Shown one piece after another: positions 18,508 to 27,400 of a stretch of 64,000 nt of DNA. Positions within the stretch are counted from its first letter, which is position 1. Every line of letters begins with the position of its first letter. The translations under genes and the position numbers were made by a program. Under the pieces are notes generated by a model. The model ran no database searches and was not told the origin of the DNA. It saw only the letters and a program-made list of their open reading frames with translations. The stretch spans positions 992,001 to 1,056,000 of the forward strand of contig NZ_CP014480.1 in NCBI RefSeq assembly GCF_001580365.1, written 5' to 3'. Origin of the DNA: Kocuria turfanensis (GTDB lineage: Bacteria > Actinomycetota > Actinomycetes > Actinomycetales > Micrococcaceae).

Positions 18508-20346
18508 TCATCCGACCGGTTGACCGCAGCCGGAGCAGAACCGTGCTCCCGGCCGCACCGGCCGCCCGCACTGGGAGCAGAAGGCAGGGGGTGGTCCCTC
18601 GGCCGCACGCGGAGCGAGCGCACCCGCGGCACGCGTCTCGTCGTCGGCCCGCGACCGGTTCCTGTACGTGGCCGGGGGCGTCCCGGCATCCACCGGCCCC
18701 GCGGTCGGACGGGACGTCCGCTGGGCGGAGCGCGGGCGCTCGGTCGAAGCGGCCGTGCCGGAGTCCGGACGGCCGCGGTCGGCCCGTGCGGCGATCGTCG
18801 ACCGGGACGCCTTGTCATCGGCTCCCGACCGACCCGGCCGCGACACCGCGTGAGAGGCTGACCTGGACCCCGCCTCCGGGGCGTGCAGGGCGCCGGACGC
18901 GGAAACATTCGTCGATGCCCTACGGCGCCGCAGCAGGACGGCCCCGACGACACCCAGCAGCAACAGGGCACCGACGACGACGGGCAGCAGCGCGCCCAGG
19001 GACGGGCCGCCCGTGCCGGTGCCCGTGGCCGCCGCGTCGGCCGACGGCCGGCTGTCGGACGAGCCCCGCGCCCGGTCCAGGTGGGCTGCGGCCAGGGCGG
19101 AGTCGTAATAGGTGAGAGCCTCCTCGAGGGAGCTCTCCGCCGCCCCACCCTGGTTGCCCGCCGCGAGATGATCGACTCCCCGGCGGAACACGGCGTCGAA
19201 CTTCGACGGTGCCGGCTCCACGTCCGCTTCCGTCATCGCCGCCCGGACGGCGTCCGCGGACACGAGCGACGCCGAGCCGTCCTCCTGGAGAGGCCCGGTG
19301 AGGCCGAGGACCTCACCGCTCGCCCGGTCGAGGACCGGTCCGCCGGACACACCCGCGTCCAACGGCGCCGCGAGGTCCTCCTCCGCACTGATCGAACCGG
19401 TGGACGCGTCCACCGTCGCCGGGATCTCTGCGGGGCCGGCCTCAGGCGACGGCCGTTCCGTGAAGCCGAGGACGACCGGGTCCGGACCGGGCGTGGTGCC
19501 CGGGGCCGCGAGCGTCGCCGTGGGTGCTCCCCCTCCTCCACCGATCCGCAGCAGCGCGACGTCTCCGGGGTCCGACGGCGAGTTGAGCAGCTCGGCCATG
19601 ACGCCACCGGGCTCGGAGGTGTAGGTGCGGACGTGGTACTGCGGGACCCGGAAGAGCACGCAGTGCGTCACCTGGTCGTAGCAGTGCTGCAGGTGCGGTC
19701 TCCAGTAGGGGTCCGGCGTGGAGCCTCTCCGAGCCGGGTCGCCGCCGTTGCCGACGACCTGCACCCCGATCTCCTCGGCGAACAGCTCGTTCGCGGCGTA
19801 CACCGCCACCGCCGACTCGTCGATGGCGAGATTGTCCCAAGTGGTGGCGACGATGCCGTCCGCGGACGTCAGCACGCCCGTTGCGGAGCCCAGGGGAACG
19901 GTGGATCGGCCCCGGGAGACTTCCACCTCACCGGTGGTGTGGTCGATGTGGGCGATCTCGGCGGCCGCGCGGAGCTCGATCCGCACGAGCGCGGCCTTGG
20001 TGCCCTCCATGCCGCTGTGCAGGGTGCCGGACGACGGCGGACCGGGGTTCCCGGCGGCCGTGAGCATCAGCACGGCGACCATGGCCAGCAGGATCCCGCG
20101 GAGGAGTGCCAGGAATCGGGCGGAGCGTGGGCCCACCCCGCGGAGGCTCCTCGGAATGCGGTGCAGCACGGCCGATGCCCTGTCACCGATGCGCCGCCGG
20201 CGCCCCGCGCAGGTCCGTGGGACGGGGTCCCGGCCGCTTTGCGGCAGCTCGCCCTGGTTCGTCGTTCCCCAGGTGCCCGTACCAGCCCGGCACGTCGGCG
20301 GCACGACCCGTTCCGGCCCGTCGTCGACTCCCGGACGCCCCTTCAT
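18508..20346 (-). CDS. Membrane trypsin-like pseudoprotease with C-terminal zinc ribbon
   Basis: 612 residues from the ATG at 20346; the start is uncertain (GTG at 20415 is possible, and no good ribosome site was found). Order: basic cytoplasmic N-terminus, helix about 77-98 (RFLALLRGILLAMVAVLMLT), a trypsin-like ectodomain about 115-375, a TPR-like helical pair about 383-425, helix about 449-472, then a disordered Arg/Ser-rich cytoplasmic tail ending in a CxxC-x(11)-CxxC zinc ribbon (FCSQCG...FCSGCG). Asp (GDVALLRI, near 262) and Ser (GVSGGPV, near 334) of the triad are kept. The His motif, usually TNAHVV, reads TTWDNL with Asp at 171, so proteolysis is unlikely. C222/C229 could form a disulfide. 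It is probably a sensor for the adjacent kinase. Confidence 0.75.
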   Translation of the reverse strand: MKGRPGVDDGPERVVPPTCRAGTGTWGTTNQGELPQSGRDPVPRTCAGRRRRIGDRASAVLHRIPRSLRGVGPRSARFLALLRGILLAMVAVLMLTAAGNPGPPSSGTLHSGMEGTKAALVRIELRAAAEIAHIDHTTGEVEVSRGRSTVPLGSATGVLTSADGIVATTWDNLAIDESAVAVYAANELFAEEIGVQVVGNGGDPARRGSTPDPYWRPHLQHCYDQVTHCVLFRVPQYHVRTYTSEPGGVMAELLNSPSDPGDVALLRIGGGGGAPTATLAAPGTTPGPDPVVLGFTERPSPEAGPAEIPATVDASTGSISAEEDLAAPLDAGVSGGPVLDRASGEVLGLTGPLQEDGSASLVSADAVRAAMTEADVEPAPSKFDAVFRRGVDHLAAGNQGGAAESSLEEALTYYDSALAAAHLDRARGSSDSRPSADAAATGTGTGGPSLGALLPVVVGALLLLGVVGAVLLRRRRASTNVSASGALHAPEAGSRSASHAVSRPGRSGADDKASRSTIAARADRGRPDSGTAASTERPRSAQRTSRPTAGPVDAGTPPATYRNRSRADDETRAAGALAPRAAEGPPPAFCSQCGRPVRPGARFCSGCGQPVG

Positions 20347-20631
20347 CACGGGCGTCGCGACCGCGGCGTGCGGGCGGACCTCCGCCTGCTCGCCCTCACG
20401 AACGGTGATGGCCACCGCTGGGTCCGCCGACTGGAACGACGATGTCCATGGCCCCAATGTAGCAGTGGACGAGCCGTCCGCAGCCAGGGTGCGGACGTGT
20501 GACGGGCCCCGCCGAGGAGGGCGGCGCCTGACGCTGCGGGCCGTGTGCAGGGGCACCCCCGGAGAGGCGGATGTCGTCCGTGTCCGGTGCGGGCGACACC
20601 GCGCCGCGGCCGTGGCCCCGGAAGATGGCAA

Positions 20632-20668
20632 CAGAAAAGCGGGGACGTGCCCACAGGCACGTCCCCGC
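20632..20668 (-). terminator. Rho-independent terminator of ssrA
   Basis: On the minus strand a 13-bp stem with a 4-base loop is followed by TTTTCTGTT. It lies 9 bases after the tmRNA discriminator base. The rest of 20347-20631 has no gene; a TACATT hexamer near 20447 reading toward the pseudoprotease is a possible -10. Confidence 0.85.
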
Positions 20669-20676
20669 CGGGAATG

Positions 20677-21056
20677 TGGAGATGGGGGGAATTGAACCCC
20701 CGTCCGATGCAGCTTTGTCAGGGCTTCTCCGGGTGCAGTCTGCGTGACGTTTTCTCAGTCCCGGCCCTCGTGCAGACCCGTGGCCGACGGACTCAGTCGC
20801 GCAAGTGTTCTCCAGACGCCCGCGACGAACGGCTGGAGCAGTGGCCTTCTAGCTGATGCCAGGCCCCGGGTCGAAGGCGAACCCGGGCTGACAGTCACCT
20901 AAGTCTGGTTACGCGGCGAGCGCGAGGTCAGACTTTGCGGTGGCGTTGCTGTTGGAATTGGCAACTATTGTTTTACAGAGAGCGTTTACGAGATAACTCT
21001 GCGTCCTCGACCCGCTTCCCCTGTCTCAACTCACATCGTCGAAACCGATCATCCCC
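20677..21056 (-). ncRNA. ssrA: Transfer-messenger RNA (tmRNA)
   Basis: About 380 nt. The 5' end GGGGAUGAUCGGUUUCGACG pairs with the 3' end AUCUCCA (acceptor stem GGGGAU/AUCUCC), and GGGGGTTCAATTCCCCC forms the T arm. The 3' CCA is not encoded, so it must be added. The tag ORF runs from 20962 to 20909 and encodes ANSNSNATAKSDLALAA followed by TAA; the LALAA end is the protease-recognition degron. The molecule rescues stalled ribosomes together with SmpB, which is encoded just upstream on the same strand. The pseudoknot-rich stretch of 20740-20905 is consistent with the usual layout. Boundaries rest on stem pairing and could shift by one or two bases. Confidence 0.96.
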
Positions 21057-21096
21057 GTATTCTGTTTCCAAGCACCCCGCCGCAGCGGGATACATC

Positions 21097-21125
21097 AGTC
21101 TACCGCGCGGTACGTGGCCGTGCAA
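21097..21125 (-). promoter_or_regulatory. Promoter of ssrA
   Basis: TTGCAC (21125-21120), 17-base spacer, TAGACT (21102-21097). Transcription would begin about 34 bases before mature tmRNA, leaving a 5' leader for RNase P. One of the few promoters in the window with both hexamers. Confidence 0.72.
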
Positions 21126-21142
21126 GGAGCCGGCGCCGGGGT

Positions 21143-21619
21143 TCAGCCCAGGTTCTTGTACCGCATGGCCCGCTGGGCCTCCCGGTTGTCCTGCTTCTCC
21201 CGCAGCGCCTGGCGCTTGTCGTACTCCCTCTTGCCCTTGGCCACGGCGATCTCCACCTTGACCCGTTTGCCGTCCACGAAGTACAGGGACAGCGGCACGA
21301 TCGTGAAGCCCGACTCCCGGACCTTCTGCTCGATCTTGTCCATCTCGCTGCGGTGCAGCAGCAGCTTCCGGCGCCGGCGGGCGGAGTGGTTCGTCCACGA
21401 CCCCTGGAGGTACTCGGGGATGTGCACGCCCTCGAGCCACAGCTCGCCGTCGGTGAACTGGCAGAACCCGTCCACGAGCGAGGCGCGGCCCATCCGCAGG
21501 GACTTCACCTCCGTGCCCATGAGGGCGAGACCGGCCTCGTAGGTGTCGAGGACGTGGTAGTCGTGCCGGGCCTTCTTGTTGTTCGCGACGACCTGGCGGC
21601 CGGTGTCCTTCGTGGCCAT
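21143..21619 (-). CDS. smpB: SsrA-binding protein SmpB
   Basis: 158 residues from the ATG at 21619, with GGGAGGAGGC just upstream. Typical family features: [20 protein letters not shown] at the start, [14 protein letters not shown], and the basic C-terminal tail [20 protein letters not shown] that folds into a helix in the mRNA channel of stalled ribosomes. It binds the tRNA-like end of tmRNA and brings it to the empty A site. The open frame extends upstream another 75 codons, but those residues are Pro/Arg/Gly-rich with no family match. TAGGAT at 21688-21693 (minus) is a possible -10, giving a leader of about 60 bases. ssrA follows 87 bases downstream with its own promoter. Confidence 0.96.
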   Translation of the reverse strand: MATKDTGRQVVANNKKARHDYHVLDTYEAGLALMGTEVKSLRMGRASLVDGFCQFTDGELWLEGVHIPEYLQGSWTNHSARRRRKLLLHRSEMDKIEQKVRESGFTIVPLSLYFVDGKRVKVEIAVAKGKREYDKRQALREKQDNREAQRAMRYKNLG

Positions 21620-21788
21620 GGGCCTCCTCCCTCGGGAACGGTGCGGACGGAACGCGGCCGCGCGCCGGGGCGCGCGGCCGGTCCTCCATCCTACGCCACC
21701 CCCCTCTCCCCCGGCGCGGTCCGCGCCGGGCCACCGCCGGCCGGTCCCGCGACGGGGCGTCGTCCCAGGTCGCCGCCCGGGCACCCGG

Positions 21789-21800
21789 TACGCTGGGCCA
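21789..21800 (+). promoter_or_regulatory. Leaderless-type promoter of the pyruvyl-transferase-like gene
   Basis: TACGCT (21789-21794), then 6 bases, then the ATG. Same geometry as other leaderless starts in this window. Confidence 0.5.
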
Positions 21801-23051
21801 ATGCTGGACATCGCCCCCTCCGCGCCGTCCCCAGCCGCGGACATCCTCTACCTCGTCGGCACGAGCGGTCACCCGAACTTCGGCGACGAGTTCATCGCCG
21901 CCTCGTGGCTGCGCTTCCTCGCCCGCACCCGGCCCGACGCCGAGGTCTGGCTCGACTGCCCGCACCCCGGGCTGGCGTCCCACCTCTTCGACGGGCTGCA
22001 CCCGCGGCTGCGGACCACGGACACCCTCTGGCGGCTCGTCTTCGAGACGACGGAGATGGACCCGGCCGCCGCGGACGCCCACGTGGACCGGGTGGTGACC
22101 TCCCTGGGCTCCCCGCGCTACGACCTCGGCCTGCTCGGGGCCCGGCGGGCGAGCTCGGTGCACCTGATCGGGGGCGGGTACCTCAACGCCATCTGGCCGC
22201 ACCACGCCCGCCTGCTGCGTGCGGCGCGGCGGCTGGGCGAGCTCTCCGGCGCGCGGCTGGCGGCCACCGGCCTGGGCCTGACCCCGGCCGAGGACACCGC
22301 TGCGGCCACGGAGACCCTGCGCGAGGCGCTCGCCGCCTTCGACCACGTCACCGTCCGGGACGCGCCCAGCGCGCAGCTGTCCCGGGCCCGGCGGGCGCCC
22401 GACGACGCCTTCCTCGGGCTGCCCGACGTGGCCGGGTTCCCGGCCGGCCCGTCCGGGGCGCCCGCTGCGGAGGGCGACGTGTGGGTGTGCCTGCAGAGCG
22501 ACATGGCCGACCCGGGGGTCCTCGACGACGCGGTGGCCGCCGTGCGCACCGCCCTCACGGGGCCCGAGCTGGCGGGCCGGACCGTGCGCTACCTCGAGGC
22601 GATCCCGGGGGCGGACCGCGCGGCCTTCGACCGCCTGGCGGACCTGATCCCCGAGCAGCACTTCGTGCCCTTCACCCGGGTCTGGCAGGAGGGCTTCCCC
22701 GCCCGGGCCGGCCAGACCTGGCTGACCTCCCGGTTCCACTTCCACCTGCTGGCCGCTGCCTGCGGGGCCGAGGGCACGGCGCTGGAGGTGAGCGCGGACT
22801 ACTACCGGGTCAAGCACCAGTCCCTGCTCGACGCCGGCACGGGCTGGTCCGTCACCCCGGCCGGCAGCCGCACGGCGCAGCCGCCCGCGCGCTCGTCGTC
22901 GTTCCCGGAGACCGCCGCCCGGCTGCACCGCACGAAGCTGCGGGAGGCGGAGGAGCTCTACCCGGCCCGGGAGGCGCTGGAGGATCCGCCGGCCGCCGCC
23001 GCCGGACGGGTCCCGCCCGGCCGGACGGTGGCCCGCTTCCTGCGCCGCTGA
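21801..23051 (+). CDS. Polysaccharide pyruvyl transferase family protein
   Basis: 416 residues. The start is fixed by the TACGCT hexamer 6 bases upstream. The N-terminal Rossmann-like half begins with [20 protein letters not shown], the G-x2-NxGDE element of the PS_pyruv_trans family. A second glycine-rich strand follows ([13 protein letters not shown], near 125), and the C-terminal half carries [20 protein letters not shown], equivalent to the usual (S)xRxH...A motif. Family members transfer ketal pyruvate from PEP to surface polysaccharides, although some act on other sugars or serve as glycosyltransferase-like enzymes. No signal peptide or membrane helix, so cytoplasmic. It stands alone between smpB and prfB; a link to the surface-polymer locus at 33-42 kb is only a guess. 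Confidence 0.7.
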   Translation: MLDIAPSAPSPAADILYLVGTSGHPNFGDEFIAASWLRFLARTRPDAEVWLDCPHPGLASHLFDGLHPRLRTTDTLWRLVFETTEMDPAAADAHVDRVVTSLGSPRYDLGLLGARRASSVHLIGGGYLNAIWPHHARLLRAARRLGELSGARLAATGLGLTPAEDTAAATETLREALAAFDHVTVRDAPSAQLSRARRAPDDAFLGLPDVAGFPAGPSGAPAAEGDVWVCLQSDMADPGVLDDAVAAVRTALTGPELAGRTVRYLEAIPGADRAAFDRLADLIPEQHFVPFTRVWQEGFPARAGQTWLTSRFHFHLLAAACGAEGTALEVSADYYRVKHQSLLDAGTGWSVTPAGSRTAQPPARSSSFPETAARLHRTKLREAEELYPAREALEDPPAAAAGRVPPGRTVARFLRR

Positions 23052-23056
23052 CGAGA

Positions 23057-23090
23057 GGAGCCCGGCCGGTCCGCGGACCGGCCGGGCTCC
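23057..23090 (+). terminator. Terminator after the pyruvyl-transferase-like gene
   Basis: Perfect 16-bp stem around a GC centre, 5 bases after the stop codon, followed by ATT. The gene is convergent with prfB, which ends at 23173. Confidence 0.75.
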
Positions 23091-23172
23091 ATTCGTCCGG
23101 CGGGAGCTCGGGCGCAGCAGGCCCCCTCGGCCCGCGGACCCGGCGGACCCGGCAGGCGCGGACCCGGCGGGC

Positions 23173-24294
23173 TCAGGCGTCCGCGGGCGCGTGCCGCTGG
23201 TCGGCCCGCCAGCGGATGCCGGCGTCGACGAAGCCGTCGATCGCGCCGTCGAAGATCGCGGAGGGGTTGCCCTCCTCGTGGTTGGTCCGCAGGTCCTTGA
23301 CCATCTGGTACGGGTTGAGCACGTAGGAGCGCATCTGGTCCCCCCAGGACGCCTTGACGTCACCGGCGAGCTCCTTCTTCTTGGCGCTCTCCTCCTCCTG
23401 GCGCTGCAGCAGCAGACGGGACTGGAGCACGCGCAGCGCGGCGGCACGGTTCTGGATCTGGGACTTCTCGTTCTGCATGGACACCACGATGCCCGTGGGG
23501 ATGTGGGTCATCCGCACCGCGGAGTCGGTGGTGTTCACGGACTGACCGCCCGGGCCCGAGGAGCGGAAGACGTCGACCTTGATCTCGGACTCGGGGATCT
23601 CGATCGAGTCGTCCTGCTCGATGAGCGGGATGACCTCCACGGCCGCGAAGGAGGTCTGGCGCCGGCCCTGGTTGTCGAACGGGGAGATGCGCACGAGCCG
23701 GTGCGTGCCGGCCTCCACGGAGAGGGTGCCGAACGCGTAGGGCGCCTTGACCTCGAACGTGGCGGACTTCAGGCCCGCCTCCTCCGCGTAGGAGGTGTCC
23801 AGGACCGTGGTCGGGTAGCCGTGGCGCTCGGCCCAGCGCAGGTACATCCGCATCAGCATCTCGGCGAAGTCGGCTGCGTCCACCCCGCCGGCGCCGGCGC
23901 GGATGGTCACCACGGCCTCGCGCTCGTCGTACTCCCCGGAGAGCAGGGTCTGCACCTCGAGCTGCGAGAGCGCCTGCTTGACCGACGCGAGCTCCTCCAC
24001 GGCCAGCTCCAGGGTCTCCGGGTCGTCCTCCTCGGCGGCCAGCTGCACCATGACCTCGATGTCGTCGATCCGGCCGCCCAGCTTCTCGAGCCGCTCGAGA
24101 TCGGACTGCTTGTGGGAGAGCTTGGAGGTGATCTTCTGCGCCACGGCGGGATCGTCCCACAGGTCCGGGGCGGTCGCCTGCTGCGAGAGCTCGGCGATGT
24201 CCCGCCGGATCGCGTCGACATCGCTCACGGCCTCGATGGAGGCGAACGTGGAACGGAGGGCGGAGATCTCTGCCGGGAAGTCAAGGGAGGCCAT
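23173..24294 (-). CDS. prfB: Peptide chain release factor 2
   Basis: 373 residues from the ATG at 24294. The GGQ peptidyl-hydrolysis motif is present ([20 protein letters not shown], near 247). The N-terminal half is the helical domain, and the recognition region has the RF2-type sequence context. No programmed UGA frameshift is present, unlike many bacterial prfB genes, in agreement with other actinobacteria. The factor releases peptides at UAA and UGA. UGA is the most common stop codon among the genes of this window, so demand for RF2 should be high. An extended -10 promoter 11 bases upstream of the start gives little or no leader. Confidence 0.96.
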   Translation of the reverse strand: MASLDFPAEISALRSTFASIEAVSDVDAIRRDIAELSQQATAPDLWDDPAVAQKITSKLSHKQSDLERLEKLGGRIDDIEVMVQLAAEEDDPETLELAVEELASVKQALSQLEVQTLLSGEYDEREAVVTIRAGAGGVDAADFAEMLMRMYLRWAERHGYPTTVLDTSYAEEAGLKSATFEVKAPYAFGTLSVEAGTHRLVRISPFDNQGRRQTSFAAVEVIPLIEQDDSIEIPESEIKVDVFRSSGPGGQSVNTTDSAVRMTHIPTGIVVSMQNEKSQIQNRAAALRVLQSRLLLQRQEEESAKKKELAGDVKASWGDQMRSYVLNPYQMVKDLRTNHEEGNPSAIFDGAIDGFVDAGIRWRADQRHAPADA

Positions 24295-24304
24295 GGAAGC
24301 CAAG

Positions 24305-24313
24305 ATTATCGCA
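24305..24313 (-). promoter_or_regulatory. Extended -10 promoter of prfB
   Basis: TGCGATAAT on the minus strand (24313-24305) fits a TGN extended -10. The hexamer ends 10 bases before the ATG, so the message would have a leader of only a few bases. Confidence 0.55.
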
Positions 24314-24382
24314 TGGGGGCAAATTGCCCCGGGCCAGGAGCCCGCCCCTCTGGCAGGATGAAGCCGAGAGAGAGGACGCACG

Positions 24383-25543
24383 ATGCGCATTCCCCGGACC
24401 CTGGCCCTCGTGCTCGCCGGCGGGAAGGGCTCCCGCCTCGCCGCGCTGACCGAGAAGAAGGTCAAGCCGGCCCTGCCCGTGGCCGGCACCTACCGGCTGG
24501 TCGACGTCGCGCTGTCCAATCTGGCGCACTCCCACATCTCCGACGTGTGGGTGGTCCAGCAGTACCTCCCCCACAGCCTCAACCGGCACCTGGCCAACGG
24601 CCGCCCCTGGGACCTCGACCGCACGCACGGCGGCCTGCAGGTCCTGCCCCCGTACGAGGGCACCGAGGACGCGGGCTTCGCCGAGGGCAACGCGGACTCC
24701 CTCTACCGGCAGAAGGACCTCATCCGGGACTTCGCCCCGGACCTGGTCCTGGTGCTCAGCGCCGACCACCTCTACACCCTGAACTTCCTCGACGTGATCG
24801 AGACCCACCGGGAGAAGGGCGCGGACCTGACCATGGTCACCACGGTCGTGGACGAGGACCCCTCCCGCTACGGCGTGGTGCAGGCCGACGACGACGGGCG
24901 CGTGACCGGCTTCGACTACAAGCCCGAGCGGCCGCAGGGGCGGCTGGTGGCCGGTGAGATGTTCCTCTACGACGCGCAGCAGCTGCTGGCGGCCCTGGAG
25001 GAGCTGCACGAGCAGGAGGGGCAGCTCGAGGACTACGGCCACGACCTCGTGCCCTGGTTCGTGGCCCACCGCACCGTGGTGGAGCACCGCCTGGAGGGGT
25101 ACTGGATGGACCTGGGCACCCTGCAGTCCTACTGGACGGCGCACCTCCAGGTGCTCGACGGCGAGGGGGTCACCCTCGACGACCCGGACTGGCCGATCCT
25201 CTCGGCCCAGCCGCAGCTGGTGCCCGCCCGGATCGAGGGCGGCGCCGACGTGCGCCGGTCCATGGTCGCGGCGGGCTCGACGGTGCGCGGCACCGTGGAG
25301 CACTCCGTGCTGGGCCCCGGCGTGGTGGTCGAGGAGGGCGCCACGGTGCGCCACTCGGTGCTGCTGGACGGCGTGCGGGTGCCCGCCGGGGCGCACCTGG
25401 AGAACGTCGTGGCCGACGTGGGCGCCGGGGTACCCGCGGGCGTGCACGGCGGTCCCGGCGCCGTCACCCTGCTCGACGGGTCCGGCGCCGTGTCCGTCAC
25501 GGAGGAGTTCGACCGCCGGTCGGCCCTGCCCGGCGGCTTCTGA
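24383..25543 (+). CDS. glgC: Glucose-1-phosphate adenylyltransferase family protein
   Basis: 386 residues. The N-terminal nucleotidyltransferase domain starts with [20 protein letters not shown], where GGKGSRL is the pyrophosphorylase loop and the KK..KPA lysines contact phosphate. DHLY (near 131) and a C-terminal left-handed beta-helix (about 285-370) complete the fold. The enzyme makes ADP-glucose from ATP and glucose-1-phosphate for glycogen, or for alpha-maltose-1-phosphate in the GlgE route of actinobacteria. It is divergent from prfB and has no glycogen gene beside it. The usual enzyme has about 400-430 residues, so this one is slightly short. Another sugar nucleotide product is possible. 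Confidence 0.82.
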   Translation: MRIPRTLALVLAGGKGSRLAALTEKKVKPALPVAGTYRLVDVALSNLAHSHISDVWVVQQYLPHSLNRHLANGRPWDLDRTHGGLQVLPPYEGTEDAGFAEGNADSLYRQKDLIRDFAPDLVLVLSADHLYTLNFLDVIETHREKGADLTMVTTVVDEDPSRYGVVQADDDGRVTGFDYKPERPQGRLVAGEMFLYDAQQLLAALEELHEQEGQLEDYGHDLVPWFVAHRTVVEHRLEGYWMDLGTLQSYWTAHLQVLDGEGVTLDDPDWPILSAQPQLVPARIEGGADVRRSMVAAGSTVRGTVEHSVLGPGVVVEEGATVRHSVLLDGVRVPAGAHLENVVADVGAGVPAGVHGGPGAVTLLDGSGAVSVTEEFDRRSALPGGF

Positions 25544-25599
25544 GCCCGCCCCGGGCCGGTGCCGGGCGGCCCGGGGCGGGGCACAGGCCGGGAGGGTCG

Positions 25600-26745
25600 C
25601 TAGTGGGCGTGGCGGTAGGGCTGCGGCTCGGGCAGCCCGGCGCGCTCGCGCACCCGCCGGCCCAGGCGCTCGATCGAGGTCAGCGCCGCGGCGACGTCCT
25701 CCGCCCGCACGGTGAAGGGCATGCTGTGGATGGTCTCGCCCTCCACGGTCGCCGCCCGGGCCACGGCCTGGATCTCCTCGGTGTCCTCCGGGCGCAGCCC
25801 GATCTCCGTGAGCGTGGTCGGCAGCCCCACCCGGGTGGTGAACTCGATGAAGTCCACGATCTCCGCGCTCGGCGCCCCCTCCAGCACCAGCTGGGTGATC
25901 GAGCCGATGTTGACCTTCTGCCCGTGGGCCAGGCCGTGGGTCTGCGGTGCGGCGGTCAGCCCGTTGTGGACGGCGTGGGCCGCGGCCAGGCCCCCCGACT
26001 CGAAGCCGAGCCCGGACAGCAGGGTGTTGGCCTCGATGACCTTCTCCAGCGCCGGGGTCACCACGTGGTCCCGGGCCGCGTCCATCGCCACGAGGGCGTT
26101 CTCCCACAGCACGTCCCAGCTCAGCCGGGCCAGGGCGGTGCCCGTGAGGGTGGCCGTTCCCCCGGCCATGGTCAGCGACCCCGAGGCGGCGGTGGCCCGG
26201 GCCTCCAGCCAGGTGGCCAGGGCGTCGCCGACCCCTGCCGCCAGGAACGTCGCGGGCGCGTTGGCCACCAGCTGGGAGTCCACGAGGACGAGGTCGGGGT
26301 TGCGGGGGAAGAAGCGGTACTCCTCGAACACGCCCTCGTCCGTGTAGACGACCGCCAGCGCCGAGGTCGGGGCGTCGGTGGAGGCGACGGTGGGCACGCT
26401 GACCCACCGGATGCCGGCGAGGTACCCGGACGCCTTGACCGCGTCGATGGTGCTGCCGCCGCCCACGGCCACGGCCACGTCGGCTCCCGTGTCGCGGATG
26501 ACGGCGGTGAGCCGGTCGATCTCCCCGGCCGAGGGGATGCCGTGGAACTTCTCGCGCGTGGCCGTCATGCCGGCCCGCGTCAGGGACGCCTCCACGTCGT
26601 GGCCCACGAACCCCCAGACGACGTCGTCGGCCACGACGAGGGGGGTCCGCCCGATGGCGGAGAGGTACTCGCCCAGGCGTGCGATGGCGCCCGGTCCCTG
26701 GACGTAGCGCCCGGGGCTGATGACGGAGCGGACGGGAGCGTCCAT
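25600..26745 (-). CDS. gldA: Glycerol dehydrogenase, iron-containing alcohol dehydrogenase family
   Basis: 381 residues from an ATG preceded by GAAGGAGAA. The NAD-binding half contains VAVGGGSTIDAVKASGYLAG (GGGS dinucleotide loop). The metal ligands expected for family III are seen: Asp in GVGDALATWLEAR (near 172) and two His in AAHAVHNGL and QTHGLAHGQKV (near 256 and 273). It would oxidise glycerol to dihydroxyacetone with NAD+ in the cytoplasm, using Zn2+. It is last before the glgC-type gene and convergent with it. An inverted repeat at 26854-26872 upstream may be an operator. A related glycerol-1-phosphate dehydrogenase is less likely given the motif set. Confidence 0.82.
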   Translation of the reverse strand: MDAPVRSVISPGRYVQGPGAIARLGEYLSAIGRTPLVVADDVVWGFVGHDVEASLTRAGMTATREKFHGIPSAGEIDRLTAVIRDTGADVAVAVGGGSTIDAVKASGYLAGIRWVSVPTVASTDAPTSALAVVYTDEGVFEEYRFFPRNPDLVLVDSQLVANAPATFLAAGVGDALATWLEARATAASGSLTMAGGTATLTGTALARLSWDVLWENALVAMDAARDHVVTPALEKVIEANTLLSGLGFESGGLAAAHAVHNGLTAAPQTHGLAHGQKVNIGSITQLVLEGAPSAEIVDFIEFTTRVGLPTTLTEIGLRPEDTEEIQAVARAATVEGETIHSMPFTVRAEDVAAALTSIERLGRRVRERAGLPEPQPYRHAH

Positions 26746-26853
26746 GGCGTTCTCCTTCGACGACGGTGCCGGCAGGTCGGTGCGCGTGCCGCCCGGGGTG
26801 TCCTCCCCGGTGCCCGCCAGCGCAGGAACGGCGCGGCGCCCGGCGCCAGGGGT

Positions 26854-26872
26854 GTTCTCGCCCGTTGAGAAC
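26854..26872. promoter_or_regulatory. Inverted repeat upstream of gldA
   Basis: GTTCTC-N7-GAGAAC, a perfect dyad 110 bp before the gldA ATG and 43 bp after the tad operon's last stop codon. It could be an operator or a weak terminator. It lacks a T run and has a short stem, which favours a protein-binding site. A second dyad, CGCAAC/GTTGCG, lies at 26888-26899. Confidence 0.4.
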
Positions 26873-26914
26873 CGTGTCGCGCCGCGCCCGCAACGTTGCG
26901 CGGGGCGACGGCGC

Positions 26915-27400
26915 TCACCGCCCGAGCTGGGCGCGGGCCTCGCTGCCGGCGGTGATCGCGATGCCGTCGGGCACCAGCAGGTTGACCACCGGCGGGTGCA
27001 CGACGGCGGTCAGCGTCACCTCGGCGGTGCGCCCGTCCGGACTGCCCGTCGGGGCGGCCAGGGCCAGGCCCGGGGTGGCGGTCCAGGCGCCGACGGTGTC
27101 GAGGTAGCTCGCCGCGGCCCCGGCCACGGCGTCGTCGTCCAGGACGGTGCTGGGCGGTGCGCCGGGACCGCCGGGGCGCAGCGCCACGAAGGTGTCCGCC
27201 GCGGCGAGCGCGGCGTTGTCGGCCAGCACCTGCAGCTTCCGCTCCCCCAGGTAGACGGACGTGACGCCCATGACCACCACCGTCAGCAGCAGGGAGACCA
27301 CCGCGAAGCCGAGCACCAGGATCGTGACCTGCCCGCTGTCCGGACCGTCCTCCGGGCCGCCCTCCGGGCCCCGGTCCGGGACCGCGTCCGGCCTGCTCAC
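26915..27400 (-). CDS. TadE/G-like pilus-assembly protein (last gene of tad operon)
   Basis: 161 residues from a GTG at 27400 that overlaps the upstream gene by 4 bp (GTGA). The acidic N-terminus (PDRGPEGGPEDGPDSG) precedes one hydrophobic segment QVTILVLGFAVVSLLLTVVV, and the rest is predicted outside the membrane. The G-Q-V-T-(I/V) start of the hydrophobic segment matches the TadE/G-like family that ends actinobacterial tad operons, where the helix anchors a minor pseudopilin. No cleavage motif as clean as a Flp pilin was found. The role is inferred from position and architecture. Confidence 0.75.
   Translation of the reverse strand: MSRPDAVPDRGPEGGPEDGPDSGQVTILVLGFAVVSLLLTVVVMGVTSVYLGERKLQVLADNAALAAADTFVALRPGGPGAPPSTVLDDDAVAGAAASYLDTVGAWTATPGLALAAPTGSPDGRTAEVTLTAVVHPPVVNLLVPDGIAITAGSEARAQLGR

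Noticed and set aside
20396..20446. 17-codon frame starting MDIVVPVGGP after a TACATT hexamer, upstream of the pseudoprotease
   Set aside because: Geometry resembles a leaderless start, but the peptide has no known relative and is in another frame. It could be a leader peptide; evidence is too thin.
13600..21060. Mobile element or prophage inserted at ssrA
   Set aside because: No integrase, transposase, phage gene or repeated ssrA end was found; only an indirect argument remains.
20977..23447. 824-codon minus-strand frame across smpB and the pyruvyl-transferase-like gene
   Set aside because: Overlaps tmRNA, smpB and a well-supported opposite gene; the product is low complexity.
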